Assembly: GCF_029962835.1 (NCBI RefSeq)
Contig: NC_080574.1
Location: 23,162,001 to 23,226,000, forward strand
Direction of reading: 5' to 3'
Origin: Magnolia sinica
Lineage: Eukaryota > Streptophyta > Magnoliopsida > Magnoliales > Magnoliaceae
Length of the DNA stretch: 64,000 bases
Under the pieces are notes generated by a model that was not told where the DNA came from, made no database searches, and saw only the letters and a program-made list of their open reading frames with translations. The position numbers and the translations under genes were made by a program. Shown here one piece after another: positions 22,970 through 33,960 of this stretch. Position 1 is the stretch's first letter. Every line of letters begins with the position of its first letter.

Positions 22970-23410
22970 TATCATATTTGAAATCCTGAGTAAACTTTGT
23001 TCAGCTCACTATGAATTTATGTGGTTTATCCATGCCGTCCATCCATTTATCCAGCTCATTTTAGTGTTTGAGCCCAAAACTAAAGCATATCCAAAGCTCA
23101 AGTGGACCACACCACACAAAACAGTAGAAATAATAATTTCCACTGTTGAAACCTTCATAGGGCCCACAGTAACATTTATTTGTCATCTAAATTGCTCTAA
23201 GATCACATAAACATAGATAAAGGGAACATGCGAATATCAGCTTCTATGCCCTTAAGAATTTTTCAACATTAGATGTTCAATTCACACTATTTCTTGTGGT
23301 GTGGTCAACTTGGAATTTAGAAATGCTTCATTTTGTACCCCTAAAATTATTTGGTAAAATGGATGGGCAAAGTAGATAAAATACATAAATCATGGTAGGT
23401 CCCATTGAGT
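22970..23410. mobile_element. Mutator-type MITE remnant
   Basis: Arms CTCACTATGAATTTATGTGG / CCGTCCATCCATT and GATAAAATACATAAATCATGG / AGGTCCCATTGAG are present, with the usual ACAAAACAGTAGAA centre. Outer termini start CTGAGTAAACTTTG, close to the subfamily at 21644. No target duplication was found. Confidence 0.65.
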
Positions 23411-23431
23411 AGTGTACTCCTCTTTCCCCCT

Positions 23432-23571
23432 TATTCCAGTTCTTCGTGTGCTAAGCTACTTTATCATTTCCCTATGCACTATTCCTTTATTTTTACTACC
23501 ATATTCTAGTTCTTCCAGTGCTACACTACTGTTTCATCTCCCTATGCACTAAGCCTTTATTATTATTTTTT
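23432..23571. repeat. 70-bp tandem duplication
   Basis: Two adjacent copies with a 70-bp period start at 23432 (TATTCCAGTTCTTCG) and 23502 (TATTCTAGTTCTTCC). Both hold CCCTATGCACTA and CCTTTAT. The copies differ at about one base in six. No coding content. Confidence 0.75.
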
Positions 23572-24128
23572 AAATCTTGATGCTAGTTGCATACTTATAT
23601 AAATCAAAAGAGTAGGTACAGCAGCAAAAGCAGAGTTATCTATGATTTCCAAAAAAAAATGGTTAGAGAATGACCTTTGAACACTCGTTGACTGGCTCAT
23701 AAGGATTCCAAGGAAATTGGTATATGATGGAGGGACGTAAATTTCCTGTCTCCGTTTCACATGAAGTTAATGAAAGAGTAGTGGCTGATAATGAGAGAAA
23801 AATAAACTTGAAAATAAATTTAAAGTGTGTTACAATGTGATTATTTTTAAGGCAATATTTATATTCTATCGAGGGTTAAGCGAGTTTGGATCTACCTCAT
23901 CTTTGGACTCATGCCCTAAAATTAGCCCACAAAACAGATGGAACAGCATGGATAACACACGTTGCAGTGGGCTCCACAGGAAATTCGCACCCTCATCTAT
24001 TTTAGTGTTCAAAACGTAACAAGACTGTCAACATTGAAAGGGAGTAGTAATTACACTGATAATTAATTATTACCTATTTATAGTTATTTAGACAGATGAG
24101 TCAGAAAACAAACACTTTGAGTCCTTAC

Positions 24129-24235
24129 TCATAGCTCGATTGTATACCCACAAGAGTTTCAACACAGAGGTCATGGTTTCAAATACGCCTATCGTGTGGT
24201 GTGTGCGGGTGTTCAGTGTGCAAAACTAGTTCCTA
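24129..24235 (+). mobile_element. SINE-like tRNA-derived sequence
   Basis: CATAGCTCGATTG resembles a tRNA A box, and CATGGTTTCAAATACG, about 45 bp on, resembles a B box. The downstream GTGTGTGCGGGTG and AAAACTAG sequences look like a SINE body. No target duplication was established, so this is weaker than the other SINE calls. Confidence 0.45.
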
Positions 24236-25302
24236 AATCTTCTTTTAAGATATGATAAGTTTCTTTTATTATTATTATTATTATTAAATAAGAGAAATAT
24301 GAATTTCAGCCTACAAAACTAGCCTCAAAACGAAAAAAAAAAAAAAAACTGTATCCTTAAGACACTTTTACAACATACACTTCTGACTTTTTTATTATAA
24401 CAATTTACCCAATAACTTTTTACTGTTTACAGTTAACTTTTTGAAAAATCTACCATCACTATAGTCATACCATGGGAAACAATGTAAAATCATGTGTAGA
24501 ATCTCAAAGTTCAAGCCGTGTGTCCTGACTGAATTTTGGACCCTTTTGAGTTTTTAAGAACCTCTTCATCTTACTGAGGTTTACTTGGTAAATGGGTTAG
24601 ATGGAATATACACACCATGATAGCCCCTACAAACTGACCAATGGTTTTGGTCTTCTCATCATTATTCCCTTTGTTGTTGCCTACATGAGTTGTGGAGGAT
24701 TCTGGTGCTGATCCTCTGGAATCACCAATGCGTTCCTGATATATATAAATGGTACAACCGGTTCTCATTTTCTGCTACTCTTGAATATTTCGAGCCTTCG
24801 TGCAATATTATGATTGTGGTAACTTAGTTGCCCCAAAGTGGAAGCAAAAGTACACTATGTCAGCTGTAGCTGTTTTTTATTTAGACTTAATTATTCCAAT
24901 CCAAGTTGATTGTGCGTCCAAACACCTCAAAGAGAGGAAAAAGAAGTAGAATTGTCATATATATATTTGATGCAATCATTTCTTTCTCACCAAAGAGATG
25001 TGGTTATATGCACAAAGAGAACCAGATGGTTGCCAATAGCAGGTGACCTATCCACACTTTTTACTGTCTTATGGCCCACTTGAGTCCTAGATCTACCTCT
25101 TTTTCTGCTGACACTCTAACATAAAGTGGTGCAACGGATACAAATGGATGCCACATGGTTAGCACGATGTGCCCCACATCAGCTTATTTGGATGAGCTCA
25201 TGGTACAATTACATGCAAACTCAAAGAAAGGTGGGAACGGCCTATTTGCAAGCAGAGTATTGAGGAATTGGTAAATTCCAAGCAGCCTATTGACCTCACT
25301 AA

Positions 25303-26102
25303 GGGCCTATTTGGCCCGAGGGATTAGATGGTATTAAGTGGCATTATATTTCAAATATCATATGTTAAAGTCAGGTCTATGTTGGCTTTCTCCATTACTT
25401 GTTTTAATTTTTATCATTGGAAAATGTGTTGGATTTCAACCGTTCCTCTTCATTCTGCCCAAATCCAGTGTGGGGTGCACACCATTGACCTCACTCACGT
25501 CACTGGGTTATGTGGGCTCCACCATGATGTGTGTTATTATATCCACACCGTCCATCCATTTTTCAAGATTATTTTAAGGCATGGGTACAAAAATGTGGCA
25601 AATACAAAACTCAGGTAGACCACACAACAAAAAGCAAGTGGGGACAATAATGGCCATTGTTGAAGCCTTCCTAGGGCCCACCATGATGTTTATTTGCCAT
25701 CCAACCTGTTTAAAAGGTCACACAAACTTGGATGAATGGAAATCACAAATATCAGTTGGATCCAAAACTTTTATGGATCTGCCTCATTTTTGTTCCCAAG
25801 CCCTCAAATGCTTCCGCAAAGTAGATGGGTGGTGTTAATATAACGCATACATCATAGTAGGGCCCACAGCTTACTGGCAGTCTTGGATAGAAAAATAATT
25901 TATTGTTGCAGTCAACATCCTTCCAGACGCTGTACATCCGATGTATTGCTGGCCACCAATGACTGTCTTATAATCCAAACATGAGGTAGAATTTTGCAAA
26001 TCCAACGGTTTTAGCAAACAATTCATTGCCACATGTAATGATTGCCTTTTTTCAAATTTAACACCATTTAATACATTCTAATCTCTTGTGCCAAACTGGC
26101 TT
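25303..26102. mobile_element. Harbinger-type MITE carrying a Mutator-type MITE
   Basis: The left end GGGCCTATTTGGCCCGAGGG and the following GATTAGATGGTATTAA are mirrored at the right by ATACATTCTAATCTCTTGTG and CCAAACTGGC. TAA precedes the element (25300-25302) and a TAA follows near 26103. Inside, GTGGGCTCCACCATGATG (25519) and ATAACGCATACATCATAGTAGG (25839) mark a nested Mutator-type MITE at about 25480-25880. Confidence 0.7.
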
Positions 26103-26189
26103 TAAAATCTGTACCATCCATTTATAAACATGATAATTTTTAAATTCTTTAAATACCATTGATCGATATATATATTGAATTTTTTATTT

Positions 26190-26515
26190 AGGGCCCGTTT
26201 GAATACCACCAAATAAGTTACTTTTCTACTACCAGCAATAGATAAGGAAGTTATTTCAGATAAGTAAGTTTGGTTTATGATTAGTTATAAATAACTTCTT
26301 TACTTAAAATCAATCACTTTAGCTAAATTTTTTAAACTTTTTTACTTTTCGTAAGTTGTTGAAGAGATAATCAAGAGAGACAAAAGAGGGAAGTAGTGAA
26401 TAAATATGTTATTTACCAAACATACTTATCTACTTAATAAGTAGAAATTAAGATTAGTTCCTTAAGCATAAGTAGCTATCACAAGTAACTTACAATCAAA
26501 ACACTCTGTTAATGT
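26190..26515. mobile_element. Harbinger-type MITE, decayed right end
   Basis: Starts AGGGCCCGTTTGAATACC and shares its interior (CACCAAATAAGTTACTT, GTAAGTTTGGTTTATGATTA) with the element at 19559-20025. The right end is reduced to CAAAACACTCTG before TTAATGTCTCG, which matches the flank of the copy A element. It therefore inserted before the block was duplicated. A (CA) run lies beyond it at 26607-26632. Confidence 0.75.
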
Positions 26516-26793
26516 CTCGTAGAATTTCAATGGTGAATATGTTTAAAACTTTAATATCACTTTCAATTTATAGTAAATAATCTGCAACTCATTTTATGCA
26601 CTCACCAACACACACACACACACACACACACCACAATGGGCACTCAACCCATGACCATAGTCTTGAAACCCTTCTGGGTCCATCAATGATCCATGAAAGC
26701 AAAACCTCAAATTTTAAAAATACTTGGAGAAATGCCTAACCAAGAAATTGTTGAGAACAAGATTTATTACTATGCTTGAAATTATAATAACAT

Positions 26794-26957
26794 TCTTTTT
26801 TATTTTTGTTAGCTTGTTAGTATACCCCCACCATCAATTCGCACTTCACTCTTAGCCACCCCCTAGGGAATTGACCCCAAGATCTCAATGTTGAGACCAG
26901 GTATCTTTCACTCAGTCTACCACTTGAGCTATGGATTTGGGTGCTCACTGTTGACAC
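26794..26957 (-). mobile_element. tRNA-derived SINE (family A), copy 4
   Basis: On the plus strand: GTTAGCTTGTTAGTATACC, AGCCACCCCCTAGGG, then ACTTGAGCTATGG, the reverse complement of the A box. TATAATAACAT lies on both sides (26783-26793 and 26958-26968), a perfect 11-bp duplication. Confidence 0.9.
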
Positions 26958-27389
26958 TATAATAACATATCTCATCCTCATATTTTGAGGATTTTCTTGC
27001 ATATTATTAAGAAAATCTAACTGAAAATAAAGTATTGATAATATTTATATAACTAGATAAATCATTTTTAAAAATGATAATGGGTTTAGGCTGAATGAAT
27101 TTCATTAAAACCATGATAATTTCACAACAAAATATCAGTAAGTTAAAAGTTGAGGAGATTATGAAAATCTCACGATATTCTCATGATAATATCTTATATT
27201 TAAATTCTACCTGAAAATATCGTGATAATAATCAAATGGTCCAAAGTACAAAAACAAATCATAAAGAAAAATAAATTAGTCCCACTTGGTTTCCTTTTAA
27301 AGGTACTAAACAAAGCTTAGATTATGCTCCGTGCACCTCTTTATTTCTTTTGGAATCGCAACCGGTTGTCACCGGGAGCGCATCCATAT

Positions 27390-27840
27390 GGGTAACACCC
27401 ATTTCGATCAGGCGTGAACACGGCCCACCTTTAAGTATATCTGTACTGTACATCGGTTTTGCCAGCTCATTTTAAACATTAGCTAAAAAATTTAATCAAA
27501 TCCAAATATCAGGTGGGCCACACTGCAGAAACATGTTGATTGAACGCCCACCATTAAAAAATTCTTAGGGCCCACCTTAATGTTTATTTCGAATCTAACA
27601 TGTTGATAAGATAAGACGACGTGAATGAAGGGAGAACATAACTATCAGCTTCATCCGAAACTTTTGGGCCCCACAAAAAGTTTTTAATGGTCAATTATCA
27701 CTTTTTCCGGTGGTGTGGTCCACCTCATATTTAGATCTGCTTCATTTTGGGTTCATGCCCTTAAGTAGTGTTGGAAAAAGGGACGGACGGCATGGATATA
27801 CAATGCACACCTCAAGGTGGACCCCACTGTCACGGACCGA
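27390..27840. mobile_element. Mutator-type MITE
   Basis: Left arm ACGGCCCACCTTTAAGTATA and right arm GCACACCTCAAGGTGGACC bracket the usual centre (AACATGTTGATAAGATAAGA). It lies inside block copy B and is absent from copy A. Outer ends are not fixed. Confidence 0.65.
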
Positions 27841-28094
27841 CCGAATTTGGAATGCGTCGGGATCCTCTGTTATCTGGTCAACAGGGGTTTCCTGTTACCC
27901 TAATCCTCATTGGTCCACGTCACCACTTACTATTTTTTTAAAAAATAAAAAATAAAAAAAAACAAAATAAAGCTTCGGACGCCAAACCATGAGGGTAACT
28001 GGAAATCATCAACAGAGGATCCGTACTCATTTGGAATAACCCTACCTAACCGAATCCGCTCCGGAAACGGATTGGCTACTCCCCCTGACACCAG

Positions 28095-28570
28095 CCCCGG
28101 AGCTGGTGGTCGGTGCTCTGTGGGCCCCACCATGATGTATTTGTTTCATCCATTCCTTTCATCCATTTTTAAATACCATTTTATATCTTTATTCCAAAAA
28201 TGGGAGGGATTTAAATCTCAAGTGGATCACACCACAGGAAAACAATAGTGATTGGATATCCATCATTTAAATCTTCCTAAGGCTCGATGTACTGTTTATG
28301 TGACATCCAATCCGTTGATTAGGTCATAAATACCCAGATGAATGGAGAAAACAAATATCAACTTGATCCAATACTTTTATGGCCCCCAAAAAGTTTTTAA
28401 CAGTCGAAGTTCATTCAACACTGTTTCGTGTAATGTGGTCCATTGAGACTGGGATATATCTCATTTTTTGTACATTACCATAAATTGATCTAGAAAAATA
28501 GATGAACGGAATGGATGAAACATATACATCATGATGGCCCACGGAGCACCGACCATAAAAACCACTGGAT
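28095..28570. mobile_element. Mutator-type MITE, GGTCGGTGCTC subfamily
   Basis: The left end reads GGAGCTGGTGGTCGGTGCTC then TGTGGGCCCCACCATGATG. The right end has CATCATGATGGCCCACGGAG and CACCGACCATAAAAACC, its reverse complement with small differences. The same outer end type (ACCGACCACCAGCCACGG) is found as the right end at 51136-51153. No clean target duplication was seen. Confidence 0.8.
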
Positions 28571-29259
28571 AAAAGGTGGGGTCCACATTCGTAAATTTCT
28601 CTTTTAAAGACAAGTCTAGGTATCCGTTTAAAAAAAGTGGCCAAACCACGAAGATCATCTTAGTGTAGGTGATTTGACTCTGAATTTTGTAAAAATCTGA
28701 ACCATGAAAAAGGTGGGCCAAACCACGAAGATCATCGAAGGTGAATAGCAGAGTAGTAGACTTATCAGGGGAAATACACCGTCACAATCAATGGACAGCC
28801 AATGATCTGACACAATGTAGAGATATGGCCCTCTTGTCAATGGATTGGTTCCTTTTTCTTCTCAAGTGATCTCTACGGTAAGACCCACCTCTTCCACGGC
28901 TCAGATGCTCTTAAAAGAGTGATACTTCAAAGGGAAGACAATTGTTATGTGAAACTTTACATACAACGCGCGCATGTGATGATGTGAACATGTCGCTAAT
29001 AAAAGAAATGTAGCGTGCAGCGCAATGATGCTAAATACATCATGCTCCCACGATTCCGCAACACACGATTACATGCCCTTGGGAGATGACATCATAGAGC
29101 CGTATGACTACATTACACGTGGCAAAGTCATCTTTTAATCAGGAATGTCCATCTTGTGGGACCAACAATGGCTGGAAATCGCGTTGACGGTCCAGATTGA
29201 GGAGAGAGAATTCTCCTTTGGGTAAGCGTGTTCGAATCCATGAATTGGTTAATGGGGAA

Positions 29260-29741
29260 GGGGATTGCATACTGAGTAAACTCCGTGGGGCCCACTGTAA
29301 TTTATATATTTTATCCACTCCGTCCATCCATTTTACTAGATAATTTTATGGTTTGATCCAAAAAAATAAAGTATATCCAAACCTCAAGGGACCACACCAC
29401 AGAAACAGACAGTGTGAATTGAACATCTACCGTTGAAAATTTCTTGGGGGCCACAGAGGTTTCGGATCAAGCTGATATCTGTGTTTTCCCTTTATCCATC
29501 TCTGTGTGATCTTATGAACAGGTTGGATGACAAATAAACATCAATGTAGGCCCTAGGAAGGTTTCAACGGTGGAAATCATTATTCCCACGGTTTCTTGTG
29601 GTGTGGTCCACTTGAACGTTGGATATGCTTTTATTTTGGGCTAGACAACTAAAATTACCTGGATAAATGGTTGGACGGCATGGATGAATCACATACAGTC
29701 ACAATGAGCCCAACAGAGTTTTCTATGTACGCAATCCAATT
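29260..29741. mobile_element. Mutator-type MITE, ACTGAGTAAACTC subfamily
   Basis: Left end GGGATTGCATACTGAGTAAAC then CCGTGGGGCCCACTGTAAT; the right end CAACAGAGTTTTCTATGTAC and GCAATCC is the imperfect reverse complement. Close to the elements at 21644 and 22970. It lies just past block copy B. A (GA) microsatellite follows at 29834-29872. Confidence 0.78.
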
Positions 29742-29754
29742 TTCAATATGGTAG

Positions 29755-29825
29755 AGCAATCTCTCTGCATTACATGTGAAAAGGTTATCCGTCAATATGA
29801 ACCGTCCAACTACTGGGCCTCATTA
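29755..29825. repeat. Inverted match to 22731-22970
   Basis: AGAGCAATCTCTCTGCATTACATG followed by GTTATCCGTC is the reverse complement of the target of SINE copy 3 (GATAACC ... ACATGTAATGCAGAG / AGATTGCTCT, 22752-22970, with the SINE removed). It represents the empty site, in inverted orientation. Confidence 0.75.
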
Positions 29826-29831
29826 ATGGAC

Positions 29832-29872
<41 letters not shown>

Positions 29873-29875
<3 letters not shown>

Positions 29876-30303
29876 CACTGGTGAGAAAGAAACTTATTTA
29901 TTAAAATCTCAAGTATTTCAGAAATAAATGTTTAAATAGGTGGTCCACCATCCTTTACGGATGAAGTGCAGAGAATATTTAATCTAAAAATGGAGTAATC
30001 GCTGGAATTTTGATAATTGCAATGATCATTGGGATTAAAAACAGTCGATTTTGCTAAAAGAAAGATCCTGTTATGTGGGGCCCATTTTTCTCCAATCGAC
30101 AGCTGGGGCAATTGGATCAACGGCCTGGATCATTAGAAACATGGTCAGCAATTGACTTATAACAGTCTTCCCACTTATTACGTAAATGCCTTTCAATTGC
30201 TTAAAGCTCCTTTCACTGAGTTCGTTTGGGTAAGGATCCTTAGTAATTGGGATTGAGTCTGATACTGATTTTGGTGGGCCCATGCTGTCCATGTTGGATT
30301 CGC
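29873..30303. other. No recognisable feature
   Basis: Unassigned intergenic sequence between a GA microsatellite and the Harbinger-type dimer. ATGTGGGGCCCATTTTTCTCC (30074) and GGTGGGCCCATGCTGTCC (30273) may be traces of Mutator-type arms. Confidence 0.3.
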
Positions 30304-30306
30304 TAA

Positions 30307-30742
30307 GGGCCTGTTTGGCCAGGTGGATTGGAAGGGATTGAATGGTATTACGGTGGATGGCATGGATTTCAAGGTAATGATGGTGTTGTTAGTAGATTGT
30401 CTTAAGATCCATGGGATTGCTATATCTTGGGATTGCTACATCGAATCAGTTTGGCAGGCCCGGCCAATCCCGGGGTTAAACCTTCCCACCCCCTTCCAAT
30501 CCCTCAAACTAAACATGTCCTTAGGCAAATTTGAATGGATTAGGGTAGATTGGATGGAATTTAAAGGTAATGATGGTGTTGTCAGTGGATTGTCTTAAGA
30601 TTGTCTTAAGATCCATGGGATTGCTATATTTCGGGATCAGATCGCCTAGTTTGATTGGCACGCCCGGCCAATCCCGGGATTTAACTTCCAATCCCTTCCA
30701 ATACCATCCAATCCCTTCCAATCCTCCCAGCCAAACGGGCCC
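30307..30742. mobile_element. Tandem dimer of a Harbinger-type MITE
   Basis: The outer ends are GGGCCTGTTTGGCCAGGTGG and CCAGCCAAACGGGCCC, flanked by TAA on both sides (30304-30306 and 30743-30745). Inside, the same unit appears twice, head to tail, at about 30307-30520 and 30521-30742. Each has GGTAATGATGGTGTTGT, TAGATTGTCTTAAGATCC or its close copy, and CCGGCCAATCCCGGG. The internal junction has AAACATGTCCTTAGG, a decayed inner end. The second unit has an extra ATTGTCTTAAG repeat. Confidence 0.82.
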
Positions 30743-30894
30743 TAAAATGGTAATTTGCCATTTTAGGGCAACCAATCTGATTTAGAGAAAAAAGCAATTT
30801 AAGGGAGAGTAATCAGATATCAAGATGGAGGACGTTTGGCCGTAGGATTTCCTTCCCAAATGACCGTCTTTTTATAACTAACTGCTGGATTGTA

Positions 30895-31450
30895 AGGCCC
30901 ACCTTGATGTATTTGTTTTATATTCATGCCATTCATCTGTTTTTTCAGCTCATTTCATGACATTAGCCTTTTTTTTTTTTTCTTTCTTTTTTGTTAGCTT
31001 GTTAGTACACCTTACTGTCAGTTCACACTTCACTGTTAGCCACCCCTACTAATGATCAATACCAAGACCTCAGTGTTGAAACGTGGTATCTTTCACTAAG
31101 TCTACCACTTGAGCTAATGAATCAGGGTGTTTTCCTAGCATTAGCCTAACTCTTAGGTGGACTACAGCCTGGGAAACAATGGTGACAGAACACCTACCAT
31201 TAAAAACTTCCCGAGAGTCACAAAAGTTTTAAATCAGATATGTGTGACCTTATCAACAGGTTGGATGGCAAATCACTGCTAAGGTGAAAATTTTAACGGT
31301 GGGAATTCAATGACCAATTTTTCTTTGGTGTGGTCCACCTGAGAGCTGGATCTTCTTCATCTGCAAGCTCATGTCCTAAAATAAATTTGTAAAATGGATG
31401 GACAGCGTGGATATAAAACACATACATCAAGGTAGGCCCTACGGTCACAT
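30895..31450. mobile_element. Mutator-type MITE interrupted by a SINE
   Basis: Left arm AAGGCCCACCTTGATGTATT, right arm ACACATACATCAAGGTAGGCCC. GCTCATTTCATGACATTAGCC continues as TAACTCTTAGGTGG after the SINE is removed, restoring the usual family sequence. Ends are approximate. Confidence 0.78.
30970..31138 (-). mobile_element. tRNA-derived SINE (family A), copy 5, nested in a MITE
   Basis: Plus-strand order: T run, GTTAGCTTGTTAGTACACC, AGCCACCCCTAC, GATCAATACCAAGACCTCAG, ACTTGAGCTAATG. CATTAGCCT occurs on both sides (30961-30969 and 31139-31147), a 9-bp duplication of MITE sequence. The head is followed by ATCAGGGTG, also seen in copies 3 and 4 as GATAGGGTG and TTTGGGTG. Confidence 0.9.
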
Positions 31451-31652
31451 ATCCAACGGTTTCGAATTACCTATCTATAGATAAGGGTAATTTGAGAATA
31501 GAAGGTAGCTAAAACTGTGCGTAGGTTAATCAAGTGACACGCCCCGGTACATTTTAAAACGGTTCGAAATTTCGTAAGCCACTCCCACAGGCAAGGTGTA
31601 CTGTAGCCTACCATTCAATGCTCTACTAGTGGGTGTAGGTCATCATTTTCCT

Positions 31653-31762
31653 AGGGTGTGGTAGACTCTCGGTAGTGTCAACACCCCGGCAAGGGTTCGA
31701 GTAGGTGGTGAAATTCCACCAGGCGGTGGTGTGTCGTGTGTGTGCGTGGAAAAAAAAAAAAA
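31653..31762 (+). mobile_element. tRNA-derived SINE (family B)
   Basis: GTGGTAGACTCTCGGTAGTG, then ACACCCCGGCAAGGGTTCGAG (B-box-like GGGTTCGAG), GGTGGTGAAATTCCACC, a (GTGT) stretch and a 14-base A tail. AGGTCATCATTTTCCT (31637-31652) and AGGTCATCGTTTTCCT (31763-31778) flank it, 15 of 16 matching. Same family as 19857-19989. Confidence 0.9.
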
Positions 31763-31778
31763 AGGTCATCGTTTTCCT

Positions 31779-32450
31779 CACTATCTTTCCGTTGCAGCTC
31801 ATTCATCGTCTTTGAATATCGAGGGAGTGCGCACGTTAATCACGTGGCTCACCAGAACTCCCAGCGCAAGTTAGCCATCAATGCTTCCCACTGCCCCATG
31901 CGTATGTTAGCAGTTCGACGAGGTATTATAACACGCTGGGGGAAGATTTCATAAAGTATGCTCGATTTTTCATCTTTCGTATTGTTGGATTCAGGGCTAT
32001 AGTGATCCAAACCGTTAATGTGATGGCCCTCACTTTGGATGGCTTATTAACCAAGAATCCCAATATCGTAAATTATAACCATCCAGAATTTGGACTATCG
32101 CTCTTTTTTTCTTACTTGCCGTCTGTTCACTGGCCACCATTTGAAGGTTTTGAAGGGTGGGGTTATCAATGGTTCGGCCAAAATATCAATGGCTTAGATC
32201 ATTGAACCACGGGTCCCACTTTCGCAAACTGAAAAGTGTACTTTAGTTAGCACAAGAGTCAAGGACTCAAGATGCTCCCCATTTAGGGACTCGGCTTCGG
32301 TGGTGACCCCTCCAGTACCCAGCTTCGTACTGGTGGGCCCTTGAAAAGCTCTGTGGGCCCACCATGATGCATGTGTCTCCTATTCATTTCAGTGCATAAG
32401 CCTGCTCAGGTGTACCATGTTGTACCCTAATTCTAACATTTAGGGAAAAA
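31779..32450. other. No gene; half of a Mutator-type MITE
   Basis: TCTGTGGGCCCACCATGATGC (32350) with a following family-like stretch is a left arm without a right partner. The remainder is unassigned. Confidence 0.35.
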
Positions 32451-33960
32451 CCTAATAAGGGAGTGACAGGTGATGATATGCTAGAGATATGAAGTCTATT
32501 AAAAAAAATTTTAAAATTTTTAGAGGCATAATTATAACTAGCAGCGATTTAATATTGCACATCATTAGATGACTAACAAAGTGATGTGGCCAAGACATTC
32601 ATAAGTGGAACATGGTGGAAGAGCAAGTCGTGACTTATAGAAACAAAATTTGGCCTAGAAAAGAAGAACAATAATAATTTTTTTTTAAAAAATGTAACAA
32701 TATAATGACAACTCTTTGATTACCATAACGGTCCAATAACAGAGAGAACCATCCAAAATAATAATTGGAGCGGAGATCTATAAATGGTTAGAAAATTAGC
32801 AGAGAACAACACAATCAAATCTAACAAACACATCAAACAAATCAAATTTGTCTTACTTCAGCATAGTCAAGTAGCTTTATCATAAGAGTAGTGATAATTC
32901 AGTAGGGATAATCTTTAATTGTAATACAAGTCTACGCTCATACATTAGATTTGATTCTAATCCAATACACGCAATTCTTTCAAAAGAAGTATTTTTGTAG
33001 TCGCTTTTTCATGACTGATTATAAGTATTTCATTTTATTTGATTGCATTCATATATTAAAAAGTCATTTCTTGTGAAAGGCAATGCACAACCCATCTTCA
33101 GAAGAAGAACCCCACCCTCCGATTATCACTTGATCATTATAATTTTCTTGCGAGTGGCTAGGTAAGTGATCGATCTCCTCAAATTCTAGTCATATATTGT
33201 CGAGTTAGACGAATTTGTCTATTTTGATGCTTGGGGTCAAAGTTAATCGATTTAAGTTAAGCCACTATATTGATTCTAACAAGCCCGCACACACCATACA
33301 TGACAGAAAACAAATCGAGTGCTAACAATTTTTGATACGCCCGATGGGATCCAAACAATTGCTTAGTTATCATAAATATTCATTTGACACTGGTTATGCA
33401 AAAATAAATAAAAAATGTATGCCCAGTGGGACTCTAAGCAAAAGTATACTTACCGGTGAAAAAGTTCAGTAAAATCATCAGTCGAAAAGGTCGTCAAAAT
33501 GCTTCTGCAACTACTAATGCTACTGCATCTAATGAACCTCCTGCTCAAATAGAAGAGTTGCAGGTCTAGTAGGTACCTGATCAAGTGAATCCACCACCCT
33601 ATTTGGTGTCAATTCCACCAAATTCAGATAGAGAATCGACATCTCAGATTGAACCCTTATAGATTATATTGGCGGGGATGGTTAATGTTTAAAGGGAAAT
33701 TTAGCACATCGCGAAATTATCATGCATTCAGGCTAAATTGTCATGAGGTCAGACTGAAACCTTTAATTAGTAGATGGTTAGCCATGCCGAGAGCACGAAC
33801 CAATTGATGGTTATATTTGCCAAAAGGGCACTTGTTGCACCTTAGCAACAGGTTGACGCTAATTCAGTTAGGAATCTAGCACCAATACCTCCGGTACAGC
33901 CAATGCCATAGCCACCCCCTCTATAGAGAAATACACATCCCCTCACATTCTAGTTCAGGA
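32451..33960 (+). mobile_element. Decayed LTR-retrotransposon 5' part with gag remnant
   Basis: The first 850 bp have an LTR-leader character: ATCTATAAATGG at 32776 and CAAATCTAACAAACACATCA after it. From about 33420 broken frames read GEKVQ-like text, KKFSKIISRKGRQNAS, NEPPAQIEELQV, NPPPYLVSIPPNSDRES and PPVQPMP with stops between. This composition (basic, then Pro/Gln-rich) suits the N-terminal gag of a Ty3-type element. TACGCCCGATGGGATCC (33339) resembles a leader motif. No protease, reverse transcriptase or integrase is left. Confidence 0.5.

Larger units (their letters stand above)
24585..29130. repeat. Duplicated intergenic block, copy B
   Basis: This span is collinear with three separate stretches upstream, 15170-15540, 19090-20760 and 21270-21640. 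Breaks in collinearity coincide with transposons present in only one copy: the Harbinger-type element at 25303-26102 and the Mutator-type elements at 27390-27840 and 28095-28570 here, and the hAT/Mutator cluster at 15.5-19 kb in copy A. Neither copy has a recognisable gene. It may be an old segmental duplication or two copies of a large, unrecognised non-autonomous element. Confidence 0.7.
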
